Source of the DNA: Chryseobacterium culicis
Lineage (GTDB): Bacteria; Bacteroidota; Bacteroidia; Flavobacteriales; Weeksellaceae
Reading direction: 5' to 3'
NCBI RefSeq assembly: GCF_900108365.1
Contig: NZ_FNWQ01000007.1
Span: 182,997 to 246,996, forward strand
Length of the DNA stretch: 64,000 nucleotides
The notes under the pieces were generated by a model that saw only the letters and a list, made by a program, of their open reading frames with translations, was not told the origin of the DNA and did not search any database. The position numbers were made by a program, and so were the translations under genes. Below are positions 1 to 8,427 of the stretch, piece by piece. The first letter of the stretch is position 1, and each line of letters starts with the position of its first letter.

Positions 1-1617
1 AATTGCAAGCGGAAGCAGTAAATTCAGCCATTGCCATGTGGATTTCTCTTCAGTAATTCGTTGTCTGTCCAGCAGTCTTTCTTCAATGTTTCTGTTTCTG
101 AGCTCCATCAGGTTGCTGTCATCCAGCAGATAATCCAACGCATTGCGAAGGAATTGTTCGTTTCCAAACTGCTCGTTCGTTAACAGATCTACTCCTAACG
201 GCAGCGGCTTGCCTTTGATTACTTTGTTTCTTCCCACATCTCCATCAGCAATAATGATCATTTTATTTTCCGGGCTTGATGCTTTGAATCCCGGGTAAGA
301 TTTTCTTTCAATTCTTGATGCATATGCTGAGTTAAATTTCCCTTCCAGCGCTACAGCGAAGATCTTTGGTGTGCTTGGCTTTTCCATTTGTCCAAGGCTG
401 TCTACACTCGCAATTTCTTTCAGATCCACATAGTTCGGAACCTGTTTCAATAATGTTCTTTCGCTGGATTCAAAAAGAACTTTTGTTTTGATATTCTTTC
501 TTCCCCCCAGGGTATCAATGGAGGTTGGGAATTCAAATTTTACAGGATTGATATTTTTGGTGACCGGATTATTATCTTCAGCAATTCCAAGCGGATAATA
601 CGGCCAAGGTAGGCTTGTATACTGAGGATTTCCGCCTACTTCACCGGTTACCAGCCTTAGTAAGGCAAACTTTTTAACATCTTTTACCAATGCAGGATTA
701 ATTCTCACTCCATAATTGAAGAAGAAATCTGTCATATTAATATCTACCGGGAAAGGCATTACTTTTTTGGACCTTGTTAAAGTATCCATTTCAGCATTTA
801 CCGCATCAATCATCCAAAGCGTTTTCCCTCCATTCATGATGTACTGATCAAGAATTACTTTTTCGGTATCCGTAAATGCTTTTCTTGGTTTTGCAATCAC
901 CAGGGCGCTCATTTGCTTTAACAGGGGAACATCTTCTACGGAAAGTTCAGTCTGATTTTTAGGAATAATAGGTCCCGCATCATAATTTTCCATAGCCAGC
1001 TGTACAAATCCCTGGAATTCATCCGGGTTCAGTTCATCATGATTTACCAGAATTCCGATTTTCTTTCTTTTTGCGGCGGCTATATTCTTGATATTGGAAA
1101 CCAGGTTATACTCCAATCCTTCAATAGATCTTGTCAGCTGCTGATCAGCATCAATCCCGGCCTGCTGCACTACTAGTGGTATAGAGACGCCATTACTTCC
1201 ATGTTTGATTACAGCATACGGGAAAAGAGTGATCTGTGAGATTTTTCCGTCTTTTACATCCGGAAGAATAGAAGGCTGCATACCCATCGCCATCAGGGTA
1301 TCCTGAGACATTTTTGTTTTGATGGGATCTATGAATTTAAAATCAATCTTCGGATTAATTTTTCTGAATTCTTCCAGCATAAATTTCGTTTCGCTTTGCA
1401 GCTGCTTGAAACTCGCAGGGAAATCTCCTTCCAGATATACTTCAACAGTGAGAGGCTTTTTCACAGACTCCAGAACTTTGATGGTATTATCGGAAAGTGT
1501 ATATCTTTTTTCTTTCGTTAAGTCTAATCTGATTCCCGAATACGCCAGGATAATAACCAAAGGAACAATTACAATTAAGAATATTCCCAGTGGGGATTTA
1601 GCATTGAACTTCTTCAT
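1..1617 (-). CDS. gldG: Gliding motility ABC transporter component GldG (C-terminus off the left edge)
   Basis: Translation from the ATG at 1617 is open to base 1 (539 codons), so the C-terminus is missing. The protein starts MKKFNAKSPLGIFLIVIVP, a short cytoplasmic stretch followed by one membrane segment. It continues as a large extracytoplasmic GldG-type domain (ABC-type uncharacterised transport domain) and ends here in a hydrophobic stretch that would be the C-terminal membrane anchor. In the family, GldG works with permease GldF and ATPase GldA and is needed for gliding in Flavobacterium johnsoniae. The gene follows gldF by 4 bp, so the two are surely cotranscribed. Whether this organism glides cannot be told from the window; Chryseobacteria often keep gld genes for type IX secretion. 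gldA is not in view. Confidence 0.92.
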   Translation of the reverse strand, partial: MKKFNAKSPLGIFLIVIVPLVIILAYSGIRLDLTKEKRYTLSDNTIKVLESVKKPLTVEVYLEGDFPASFKQLQSETKFMLEEFRKINPKIDFKFIDPIKTKMSQDTLMAMGMQPSILPDVKDGKISQITLFPYAVIKHGSNGVSIPLVVQQAGIDADQQLTRSIEGLEYNLVSNIKNIAAAKRKKIGILVNHDELNPDEFQGFVQLAMENYDAGPIIPKNQTELSVEDVPLLKQMSALVIAKPRKAFTDTEKVILDQYIMNGGKTLWMIDAVNAEMDTLTRSKKVMPFPVDINMTDFFFNYGVRINPALVKDVKKFALLRLVTGEVGGNPQYTSLPWPYYPLGIAEDNNPVTKNINPVKFEFPTSIDTLGGRKNIKTKVLFESSERTLLKQVPNYVDLKEIASVDSLGQMEKPSTPKIFAVALEGKFNSAYASRIERKSYPGFKASSPENKMIIIADGDVGRNKVIKGKPLPLGVDLLTNEQFGNEQFLRNALDYLLDDSNLMELRNRNIEERLLDRQRITEEKSTWQWLNLLLPLAI

Positions 1618-1621
1618 AATT

Positions 1622-2350
1622 CTACTTCTTTTTGTTAATAAAATGATTAGACAATACTAATGAAGCGCCAATAACAAGAACGAAATAGGCTACATCCTTA
1701 AAATCAATAAGCCCTCTTGTAAAGCCCAGGAAATGCTGATAAAAGCCGATATTCTGAAGAATAAAATCGGCACCTCCCAATAGTTTATAACTTGCCAGCT
1801 GCTCGATTCCAAAATACATAATAAAGCACATGAAAACGCCTAGCAGATAGGCCATAATCTGATTTTGTGACAATGAAGAAGCTAAAATTCCTACTGCAGA
1901 AAATGCAGCTATCAATAGAATCAGTCCAAAATAGCTTCCGAAAGTCATTCCGAGATCAATATTCCCTGCAGGAACTCCCAGTACATACACTGTATAAAGG
2001 TAAATTAACGAAGGAATAAGGCATAAAATACCAACAATCCAGACAGAAAGGAATTTTCCAGCTACCAGTTCAGAAACTTTTAAAGGCTGAGAAAACAGCC
2101 AGTTCAAAGTTCCGGTCTGCTGCTCTTCCGCAAAAGTTTTCATGGAAAGTGCAGGAATGATAAACATCAGCAGCCATGGAACCAATACGAAATAGCTCTG
2201 AAGCGATGCCATTCCGATCTCAAAAATATTAGAATCATTGTCGAAAAAGAACAGGAAAAGGGTTGCGATCAGATTGAAAGCAGCAATGATCACCCATGCA
2301 CTCCAGTTTCCAAAGTAACTCCAAAGTTCTTTCTTTAAAATTGCAATCAT
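1622..2350 (-). CDS. gldF: Gliding motility ABC transporter permease GldF
   Basis: A 242-aa ABC-2 type permease with about six hydrophobic segments, the usual length for GldF. I start it at the ATG at 2350 (MIAILKKELWSYFGNWSAW), which gives the family's typical N-terminus. A TTG 60 bp further upstream would add a non-conserved tail reaching into the hemJ stop. The stretch FAEEQQTGTLNWLFSQPLKV near residue 75 is a family-typical cytoplasmic loop. It sits 4 bp upstream of gldG and 60 bp downstream of hemJ, and probably forms an operon with gldG. It is predicted to be the membrane subunit of the GldAFG transporter. Confidence 0.93.
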   Translation of the reverse strand: MIAILKKELWSYFGNWSAWVIIAAFNLIATLFLFFFDNDSNIFEIGMASLQSYFVLVPWLLMFIIPALSMKTFAEEQQTGTLNWLFSQPLKVSELVAGKFLSVWIVGILCLIPSLIYLYTVYVLGVPAGNIDLGMTFGSYFGLILLIAAFSAVGILASSLSQNQIMAYLLGVFMCFIMYFGIEQLASYKLLGGADFILQNIGFYQHFLGFTRGLIDFKDVAYFVLVIGASLVLSNHFINKKK

Positions 2351-2410
2351 AGTTTTTTTGTAAGATGTAAAAAGGATGAATGTATCAGGGACACAGCTCC
2401 TACTCCACAA

Positions 2411-2962
2411 TTATTTGTTTTTTTTATTTTTGTTAACCAGTTTCACTGTCATCATAATCAGAAATACAAGAACGAAAAATCCTGCAATTAATTGCCACCA
2501 GTATTCGATCACCATAGATTTTAAGATGACCGTAAATACCACCAGAAACAGAATGAAAGTTGCAATTTCATTAGCCTGTCTCAGTTTGATATTGGCAATG
2601 GGCAGTGTACTGCCGTTCAGTACTTTTAAATGAAGGACTTTTTTCCAGCACCAGTAATGATAAACAGCTAGCCCGATAAGAAAGGTGAGTTTCAGATGAA
2701 ACCACGCCATTTTCATCAGCCCCGGATTCAGAAGGATCATGACCAATCCGCAAACCGTCATGATTACCCCTGCCGGAACGGTGATAATATTCCACAGTCT
2801 TCTGGCCATAAAAGTGTACTGCTCTCTCAGAATTTTCTTCTTTTCTTCTTGAAATTCATCGGTATCCTTATAGTAAACAAAAATTCTCACGAGATAAAAA
2901 ATTCCCGCAAAATAGCTTACCATAAAAATAATGTGCAGCGCTTTGATTATTGTATAAAGCAT
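2411..2962 (-). CDS. hemJ: Protoporphyrinogen IX oxidase HemJ
   Basis: A 183-aa integral membrane protein with four to five hydrophobic helices, matching the HemJ/UPF0093 family in length and N-terminus (MLYTIIKALHIIFMVSYFAG). The early His (residue 10) and the Arg after the first helix (VRIFVYY) are conserved family positions linked to heme binding. It oxidises protoporphyrinogen IX to protoporphyrin IX in heme synthesis, in the inner membrane. A clean -7 box (2980-2987, minus strand) lies just upstream and implies a 5' leader of about a dozen bases. gldF follows after 60 bp, so read-through into gldFG is possible, though the pathways are unrelated. Confidence 0.9.
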   Translation of the reverse strand: MLYTIIKALHIIFMVSYFAGIFYLVRIFVYYKDTDEFQEEKKKILREQYTFMARRLWNIITVPAGVIMTVCGLVMILLNPGLMKMAWFHLKLTFLIGLAVYHYWCWKKVLHLKVLNGSTLPIANIKLRQANEIATFILFLVVFTVILKSMVIEYWWQLIAGFFVLVFLIMMTVKLVNKNKKNK

Positions 2963-2979
2963 TCAGAAAAAATTAACAG

Positions 2980-2987
2980 CAAAGATA
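2980..2987 (-). promoter_or_regulatory. -7 box of the hemJ promoter
   Basis: On the minus strand this reads TATCTTTG, a perfect match to the Bacteroidetes -7 consensus TAnnTTTG. It lies 17 bp before the hemJ start codon. No clear -33 TTTG was sought beyond this. Confidence 0.6.
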
Positions 2988-3057
2988 AGCTTATTATATA
3001 ATTGTTAAAAATAAATTTCTTTTGATCAGGAAATTATAAGTAAAATAGGTTTATCTA

Positions 3058-3100
3058 AAAAATAGTTCGGCTCGGGGCAGCAAAGCTGCCCGAGCCGAAC
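3058..3100 (-). terminator. Intrinsic terminator of kbl
   Basis: A GC-rich inverted repeat (arms 3065-3081 and 3085-3100, about 16 bp with one bulged G, loop AAA) is followed on the minus strand by a run of six T. It stands 33 bp after the kbl stop codon. Confidence 0.85.
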
Positions 3101-3133
3101 ATTATATTTTCATTGTTGTAACCAATTCAATAA

Positions 3134-4330
3134 TTAAGAGATCACTCCTAATTCTTTACCAACTTTTTCAAAAGCAGCAATGGCTTTATCCAGATGTTCT
3201 CTTGTGTGAGCCGCAGATAGCTGTACTCTGATTCTTGCTTTTCCTTTAGGCACTACAGGATAGAAGAATCCGATAACGTAAATTCCTTCATCCATAAGCT
3301 TTTCAGCCATTTTCTGAGAAAGCGGTGCATCGTAAAGCATTACCGGAACAATAGCAGCATCTCCTTCAGGAATATCAAAGCCTTTCGCTTTCATTTCCGT
3401 TCTGAAATATTCTGCATTTTCCATTACTTTATCACGAAGGGATGTATCATCAGAAATCATATCCAATACTTTCAAAGCGGCTCCTACAATTCCAGGTGCC
3501 AGAGAGTTAGAGAATAAATAAGGTCTTGAACGCTGTCTCAGCATATCAATGATCTCTTTCTTACCGGAAGTAAATCCTCCTAAAGCTCCACCTAAAGCTT
3601 TTCCTAAAGTAGAAGTGATGATATCTACTCTACCCATTACATCATTGGCTTCGTGAGTTCCACGACCAGTTTTCCCGATGAAACCTGTGGCGTGAGAATC
3701 ATCTACCATTACCAAAGCATCATATTTATCGGCAAGGTCACAAACTCCTTTTAAGTCTGCCACGATACCGTCCATTGAAAATACTCCATCTGTAACGATG
3801 ATTTTAAAACGGTGATTTTTTTCAGAAGCAGCAATCAATTGAGCTTCCAGATCAGCCATATTATTGTTTTTATATCTGTATCTCGCTGCTTTACACAAAC
3901 GAACACCATCAATAATTGAAGCGTGGTTTAATTCATCTGAAATAATAGCATCTTCTTCTGTAAACAAAGGTTCAAAAACACCTCCATTCGCATCAAATGC
4001 AGCAGCATAAAGAATAGTATCTTCAAGACCCAAGAAATCAGCGATTTTTTTCTCCAGATCTTTATGAATATCCTGTGTTCCACAGATGAAACGTACAGAT
4101 GACATCCCGTAACCATGAGACTGAATCATATCCTGAGAAGCTTTCATTACTTCAGGATTGTTTGATAATCCCAGATAATTGTTTGCGCAGAAGTTCAAAA
4201 GCTTTTTTCCATTGGCCTCAATTTCTGCACTTTGCTGAGAGGTGATGATTCTTTCTCTTTTGTAAAGTCCGTCATTCTCAATATTCTGAAGTTCGTTCTG
4301 TAAATGTTGAAGGTATTTTTCAGAGATCAT
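3134..4330 (-). CDS. kbl: Glycine C-acetyltransferase (2-amino-3-ketobutyrate CoA ligase)
   Basis: A 398-aa alpha-oxoamine synthase of the PLP fold type I family, the same length as E. coli Kbl. The PLP lysine is K244 in ITSTLGKALGG, the position known in E. coli Kbl. Other family landmarks are FCANNYLGLSNNPE (47-60), SDELNHASIIDG (131-142), and MVDDSHATGFIG (208-219) with the PLP-contacting Asp/His. It interconverts 2-amino-3-oxobutyrate plus CoA with glycine plus acetyl-CoA, the second step of threonine breakdown. Threonine dehydrogenase (tdh), often adjacent elsewhere, is not in view. The gene is monocistronic with its own terminator and is divergent from the cupin gene. Confidence 0.93.
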   Translation of the reverse strand: MISEKYLQHLQNELQNIENDGLYKRERIITSQQSAEIEANGKKLLNFCANNYLGLSNNPEVMKASQDMIQSHGYGMSSVRFICGTQDIHKDLEKKIADFLGLEDTILYAAAFDANGGVFEPLFTEEDAIISDELNHASIIDGVRLCKAARYRYKNNNMADLEAQLIAASEKNHRFKIIVTDGVFSMDGIVADLKGVCDLADKYDALVMVDDSHATGFIGKTGRGTHEANDVMGRVDIITSTLGKALGGALGGFTSGKKEIIDMLRQRSRPYLFSNSLAPGIVGAALKVLDMISDDTSLRDKVMENAEYFRTEMKAKGFDIPEGDAAIVPVMLYDAPLSQKMAEKLMDEGIYVIGFFYPVVPKGKARIRVQLSAAHTREHLDKAIAAFEKVGKELGVIS

Positions 4331-4465
4331 TTTTTGGTAATTTTTTAGATGTGCTAATTTACTAAAAAGGCAGTAAAATAAAATCTTTTATCCGTTTAAT
4401 TCTAAAAAAACAGGATAGATTTCAGTTTTAACATTATCAGTCTACAAAATTAGTAGGATAATATT

Positions 4466-4473
4466 TATATTTG
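4466..4473 (+). promoter_or_regulatory. -7 box upstream of the cupin-like gene
   Basis: TATATTTG matches TAnnTTTG and lies 17 bp before the start codon at 4490. No convincing -33 element is visible. Confidence 0.5.
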
Positions 4474-4489
4474 TTTAAAATTTTAATGC

Positions 4490-5368
4490 ATGAGATTAAA
4501 GCCGGTACAAAAAATAAAGCAAATTAGTTCAGAAACCTTTATTAATACTTATATGAAGTCTAGAACTCCTGTTATTCTTGAAGACTTTGTGCATCCGGAA
4601 AGTCCAGCCTTCAAAAAATGGAATTACGAGTATTTTAAAGAAATTGCGGGTAACCATGTGGTTAATATATACGGAAGTGAGCTAGACTCTCTGGACAGAG
4701 TGGCGAGTGATCCTATCGGACAATCCACCTTTTCAGAATACCTTGACCTCATTCTGTTTGCCCCTACAGAACATAGACTTTTTCTGTTCAATTTATTAAA
4801 AATAAAACCCGAACTCAAGAATGATATCATCTACAATGACGTTACGAATGGTAAAATACTGAAATGGCTGCCTTTTATGTTTTTCGGAGGTGAAGGCTCA
4901 GTAACCAGAAATCATATTGATATTGATATGTCCCATGTTTTCATCACCCAGTTTCAGGGGATCAAAAGAGTATGGCTGTTCCCTTGGGAACAGTCTGATT
5001 TTATGTATAAACTGCCTTACAATTTTCACAGTCTTACTCAGATAAAAAATCCGGATTACAGGAAATATCCGGCACTGCTCTATTTGAATGGTTATGAAGC
5101 GATTATCCGTCCTGGAGAAACTCTTTATATACCTTCCGGATGGTGGCATTATATTCAGTATGATACAGAAGGCTATTCCATATCTGTACGGGCGCTTCCA
5201 TCGAGTGCTCTTGAAAAATGGCGTGGCTTTAAAAACCTTGTCATCACAAGGCATTTTGATAATTTTATGCGGAGAATATTCAAAGAAAGATGGTTTGACT
5301 ACAAAGTACAAAAAGCAATAAAAAGAGGTGCCAGAGCGGCCAGAAAGCAAAGAAGCTTTCAAATTTAA
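4490..5368 (+). CDS. Cupin-like / JmjC-domain protein
   Basis: A 292-aa cytosolic protein that fits the cupin_8/JmjC-like Fe(II)- and 2-oxoglutarate-dependent oxygenase family. The N-terminal part contains RTPVILEDFVHP, typical of the family entry strand. An HxD metal motif (H-I-D in RNHIDIDMSH, about residues 142-144) and a distal His (in GWWHYIQY, about 220) could form the 2-His-1-carboxylate facial triad. Relatives hydroxylate protein or RNA side chains, but the substrate cannot be inferred here. The C-terminal 60 residues are basic (KRGARAARKQR). It is transcribed alone, divergent from kbl, with its own terminator. Confidence 0.8.
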   Translation: MRLKPVQKIKQISSETFINTYMKSRTPVILEDFVHPESPAFKKWNYEYFKEIAGNHVVNIYGSELDSLDRVASDPIGQSTFSEYLDLILFAPTEHRLFLFNLLKIKPELKNDIIYNDVTNGKILKWLPFMFFGGEGSVTRNHIDIDMSHVFITQFQGIKRVWLFPWEQSDFMYKLPYNFHSLTQIKNPDYRKYPALLYLNGYEAIIRPGETLYIPSGWWHYIQYDTEGYSISVRALPSSALEKWRGFKNLVITRHFDNFMRRIFKERWFDYKVQKAIKRGARAARKQRSFQI

Positions 5369-5375
5369 TATAAAA

Positions 5376-5402
5376 ACAAAACGGACTTGGAGTCCGTTTT
5401 GT
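5376..5402. terminator. Bidirectional terminator
   Basis: A perfect 12-bp stem (5376-5387 and 5391-5402) with loop TGG lies between convergent genes. T-rich stretches follow it on both strands, so it can serve both the cupin gene and the T9SS gene at 5435-6382. Confidence 0.8.
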
Positions 5403-5434
5403 TGTATTTAATTACATTTAAATTTTATTTAGAT

Positions 5435-6382
5435 TTATTTTTTAATAAACTTCTGCGTAAATTCAGATTTTTCTGTTTTTACTTTTATAATATAAACTCC
5501 TGTAGTTAAATCGGAAATATGTAAACTTTTATCAGGATTAAAAATATTTTTAATAAGACTTCCTTTTGCATCAAAAATTGAAACCAGACTGATTTTTGCA
5601 TCGCTCTCAATATTCAGTATCTCTTGAGCGGGGTTAGGCGATATTTTAAAAGTTTGCTCTTTAGATGTTTCATGTACGGCCAAAGATCCTCCTAACTTTG
5701 TAATTTTCATATTATCAATGTAGAAACCTCTGGGAAAGGGAGGATAACTGAAATTAATTTTATGTACTGAGCCTATAACTGCATTAGCATTACCTGTTAA
5801 AACAAAAGGTGCTGAATATTCGAGATTACCGTCAATATAACAGGTTAAGGAATTTTCAGAATTCTTTAGAACGAATCTGATATTATGCCACACATTGGGT
5901 TGAAGAACAGGTCCTGTCGATTCTCCTCCAGTAAATGGTTTTATCCAGTTTATATTTTTGGTAACACGGGTTAGAACAAAACCGCCAAGTCCAGAAGCGC
6001 CTGGAGTATTAGTGGAAATGCTAAATCTGAAATTATCCGTGGGATAAGAAACAAAATCAAATACATAATGAAAATCAAATGATATTTCACTATCACTGCT
6101 TCCAATCAGAGCAGAGAGGTCTTTACTAATTTCTACAGGAGATCCACTGCCACCCTCTAAAGCTAACGAGCTAACACCATCAGTGGCTTTAGCAGTACTT
6201 ATTTTTAAAAAATTTAAATCTAAGGATGGATTATTTGTATTCCAGATTTCCCAGCCGTTCTGTCCTACAATTGTTCCCTGATTATATCCTTCAGAAGCCT
6301 CAAATGAAATGGTCTGAGTTTGGGCATTTAAAATTAATCCTACAGGAAATAAAGCTAATAAATAAAGCAGTCTTCTTTTCAT
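5435..6382 (-). CDS. Secreted T9SS type A sorting-domain protein
   Basis: A 315-aa protein with a Sec signal peptide (MKRRLLYLLALFPVGLILNAQ). The beta-rich middle (about 22-230) looks like a LamG/concanavalin-type carbohydrate-binding jelly roll (for example WHNIRFVLKNSENSLTCYIDG). The C-terminus is a T9SS type A sorting domain (KISPNPAQEILNI, then GVYIIKV and FTQKFIKK). It should cross the outer membrane through the Por/T9SS system. No catalytic motif was recognised, so its role may be adhesion or glycan binding. It follows the M1 peptidase gene by 30 bp in the same direction and could be cotranscribed with it. Confidence 0.8.
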   Translation of the reverse strand: MKRRLLYLLALFPVGLILNAQTQTISFEASEGYNQGTIVGQNGWEIWNTNNPSLDLNFLKISTAKATDGVSSLALEGGSGSPVEISKDLSALIGSSDSEISFDFHYVFDFVSYPTDNFRFSISTNTPGASGLGGFVLTRVTKNINWIKPFTGGESTGPVLQPNVWHNIRFVLKNSENSLTCYIDGNLEYSAPFVLTGNANAVIGSVHKINFSYPPFPRGFYIDNMKITKLGGSLAVHETSKEQTFKISPNPAQEILNIESDAKISLVSIFDAKGSLIKNIFNPDKSLHISDLTTGVYIIKVKTEKSEFTQKFIKK

Positions 6383-6412
6383 GGTTAAATTTATAGTATT
6401 ATAATTTGTAAT

Positions 6413-8344
6413 TTAATATTTTACAAATTTAATATTCTTTTCCTGGATTGTAATAATATAAGTTCCCGGAACCAATTCTGCTATTCCGATTGACTTACCT
6501 GGCTGATAAGTTCCTCTTATTACCAACTTACCATCTACTGCATGAATGGTGAAATCTGTAGCTTTCTTAATTCCTTTCAGGTTAATTTCATTTTTGGCAG
6601 GATTCGGATATAAGCCAAAGCTTTCTTTTTCAGCAGAAGAAACACTTAATGTATTATCCTGGGTAACTGTAGAGTTTTTCTCAATAATCTGGTATTCATA
6701 ATTAAACTGAACACTTGCAATCGGGAAAGTTACCGATTGAAGAAAATACTGATTATTAGAAGTATTATTCAGTACCAGATAAGCAGTCTGCCCCGCAGTT
6801 CCGGTTACTTTAATCGGTAAAGGCATTTCGAAAAAGCTCACCAGAGCGCTGCTTTGGGTCTGAGAAACTTTAAATACCGCCTGATTACCGCTTTGCATCC
6901 ATTTGATATTATAAGTAGGATATCCTTCTCCGTACACCCAATCGTTAAAAAACTCTGTAAAGTCAGTTCCCGTAGACTGAAGAAGGGAGGCATTAAAATC
7001 AGAGGTACGCACATAACTGTATGCCAGATTCGGTCTTGCATGATAATCTTTAAGTGCCTGATAAAAAACAGCATCCCCTAAAATCCACTTCAGCATTCTC
7101 AGGATGTATCCTCCTTTAGAATATGATAATCTGCTATCGAATATTCTGCCGATACTGGATAATCCGCTATCTGGTACATAAACGCTGCCTCCTGCACTTC
7201 CTGTAATAAAGCCAGACTGCCCCTGTAAATAGTTCAGGAATTCATTATTGGTCATCAGCAGCTTTTCATTGGCTACGTGCTCTCCGAAGGTAGCAAAACC
7301 TTCATTCAGCCAGATATCATTCCATGCACCACAGGTTACTTTATCTCCAAACCATTGATGAGCAAGCTCATGTGCAATAAGCTGTTTGCTCCAGGCTCCC
7401 ATAGAAGACATGGTCTGATGCTCCATACCGCCTCCGTACATAAACTCCATATGGCCATATTTTTCATTGCGGAAAGGATAAGCGCCAAAATAGGTTTCAA
7501 AAGTATCCATCACCTGCTTTGTCCAGTTAATATTGGCGATACTGGTGGCACTTGAATTTGTGGATGGATAAATATAGTTGACAAAAGGAAAAGGAGGGTT
7601 TCCGATGGTATCTGTAAGCTTGACAAAATTAGTAATTGACAGTGCTATCAGGTACGCGGGAGTAGGATACATTGTTCTCCAGAAAGTAAGCTTCGTGGAT
7701 CCTGTAGGAAAAGTTTCGGACATCAGTTTTCCATTAGCTGCAACGCTGTAATTGGAGGGAGTAGTAATTTTAAAATCGAATCTTTCAATTTTATCATTTA
7801 AACTTTGTTTTGTAGGAAACCAGTCCTGTGCTCCGTAAGGCTCATTTAAAGTAGACAGAACCGGAGTTCCGCCCTGAAGTGATGTTCTAAAAGCATCATT
7901 AACAGTAGATGGCGCACCGGCGTAATAAATAGTAAGCGAGTCTACTACATTGGCAGGTAAAGAAGCTGGAAAGTCAATCTTCAATTCTTTTGACGGAAGC
8001 TGTTGAAAACTGGTAATATTAGTTCCGTGATATTTCACCTGAGAAACTGTCAAAGAGTTGGAAAGATCAAAATAAATACTTCCCATGCTCTGGTTAGGCT
8101 TAAAGTGAGAGGTTACCGATCCGGAGATATTGTATACTGCAGGATCCAGGCTGACATCCATCCTTTGATACTGTAAATCGTAATTTAATGTATTGGGATT
8201 GGTATTCCCAATGTTCATTTTATGAGTGAAGGATTTTTTCTCTTTCTCGATCAATCCTTTCATATCGGTATTCTGCTCATATTTCTGTCCATACAATGGC
8301 TGAAACAATACAAAACCCAACAGCAACAGGTACAATTTTGTCAT
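6413..8344 (-). CDS. Secreted M1 family metallopeptidase with T9SS sorting domain
   Basis: A 643-aa gluzincin. The exopeptidase motif GGMEH is at 305-309, the zinc motif HELAH at 325-329, and the third zinc ligand E348 is in LNEGFATF; all are intact, so it is predicted active. A signal peptide (about 1-19) precedes an M1 N-terminal saddle domain, the catalytic domain (about 200-480), and a T9SS type A domain (GLYPNPAKNEINLKG to the end). M1 enzymes remove N-terminal residues from peptides; the sorting domain implies export or a surface location. A -7 box at 8362-8369 gives a short leader. The small T9SS gene follows 30 bp downstream. Confidence 0.92.
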   Translation of the reverse strand: MTKLYLLLLGFVLFQPLYGQKYEQNTDMKGLIEKEKKSFTHKMNIGNTNPNTLNYDLQYQRMDVSLDPAVYNISGSVTSHFKPNQSMGSIYFDLSNSLTVSQVKYHGTNITSFQQLPSKELKIDFPASLPANVVDSLTIYYAGAPSTVNDAFRTSLQGGTPVLSTLNEPYGAQDWFPTKQSLNDKIERFDFKITTPSNYSVAANGKLMSETFPTGSTKLTFWRTMYPTPAYLIALSITNFVKLTDTIGNPPFPFVNYIYPSTNSSATSIANINWTKQVMDTFETYFGAYPFRNEKYGHMEFMYGGGMEHQTMSSMGAWSKQLIAHELAHQWFGDKVTCGAWNDIWLNEGFATFGEHVANEKLLMTNNEFLNYLQGQSGFITGSAGGSVYVPDSGLSSIGRIFDSRLSYSKGGYILRMLKWILGDAVFYQALKDYHARPNLAYSYVRTSDFNASLLQSTGTDFTEFFNDWVYGEGYPTYNIKWMQSGNQAVFKVSQTQSSALVSFFEMPLPIKVTGTAGQTAYLVLNNTSNNQYFLQSVTFPIASVQFNYEYQIIEKNSTVTQDNTLSVSSAEKESFGLYPNPAKNEINLKGIKKATDFTIHAVDGKLVIRGTYQPGKSIGIAELVPGTYIITIQEKNIKFVKY

Positions 8345-8361
8345 GTTTAGAAAAATTTAAT

Positions 8362-8369
8362 CAAATATA
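8362..8369 (-). promoter_or_regulatory. -7 box of the M1 peptidase promoter
   Basis: Reads TATATTTG on the minus strand (TAnnTTTG) and lies 17 bp before the ATG at 8344. It overlaps the T-tail side of the upstream dacB terminator. Confidence 0.55.
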
Positions 8370-8370
8370 A

Positions 8371-8399
8371 AAAAAACCTTTTAATCCATGATTAAAAGG
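8371..8399 (-). terminator. Intrinsic terminator of dacB
   Basis: A 9-bp stem (8377-8385 and 8391-8399, loop CCATG) is followed on the minus strand by a run of T. It lies 28 bp after the dacB stop. Confidence 0.75.
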
Positions 8400-8427
8400 C
8401 TGTTATAATATATAAAATAAAATATTT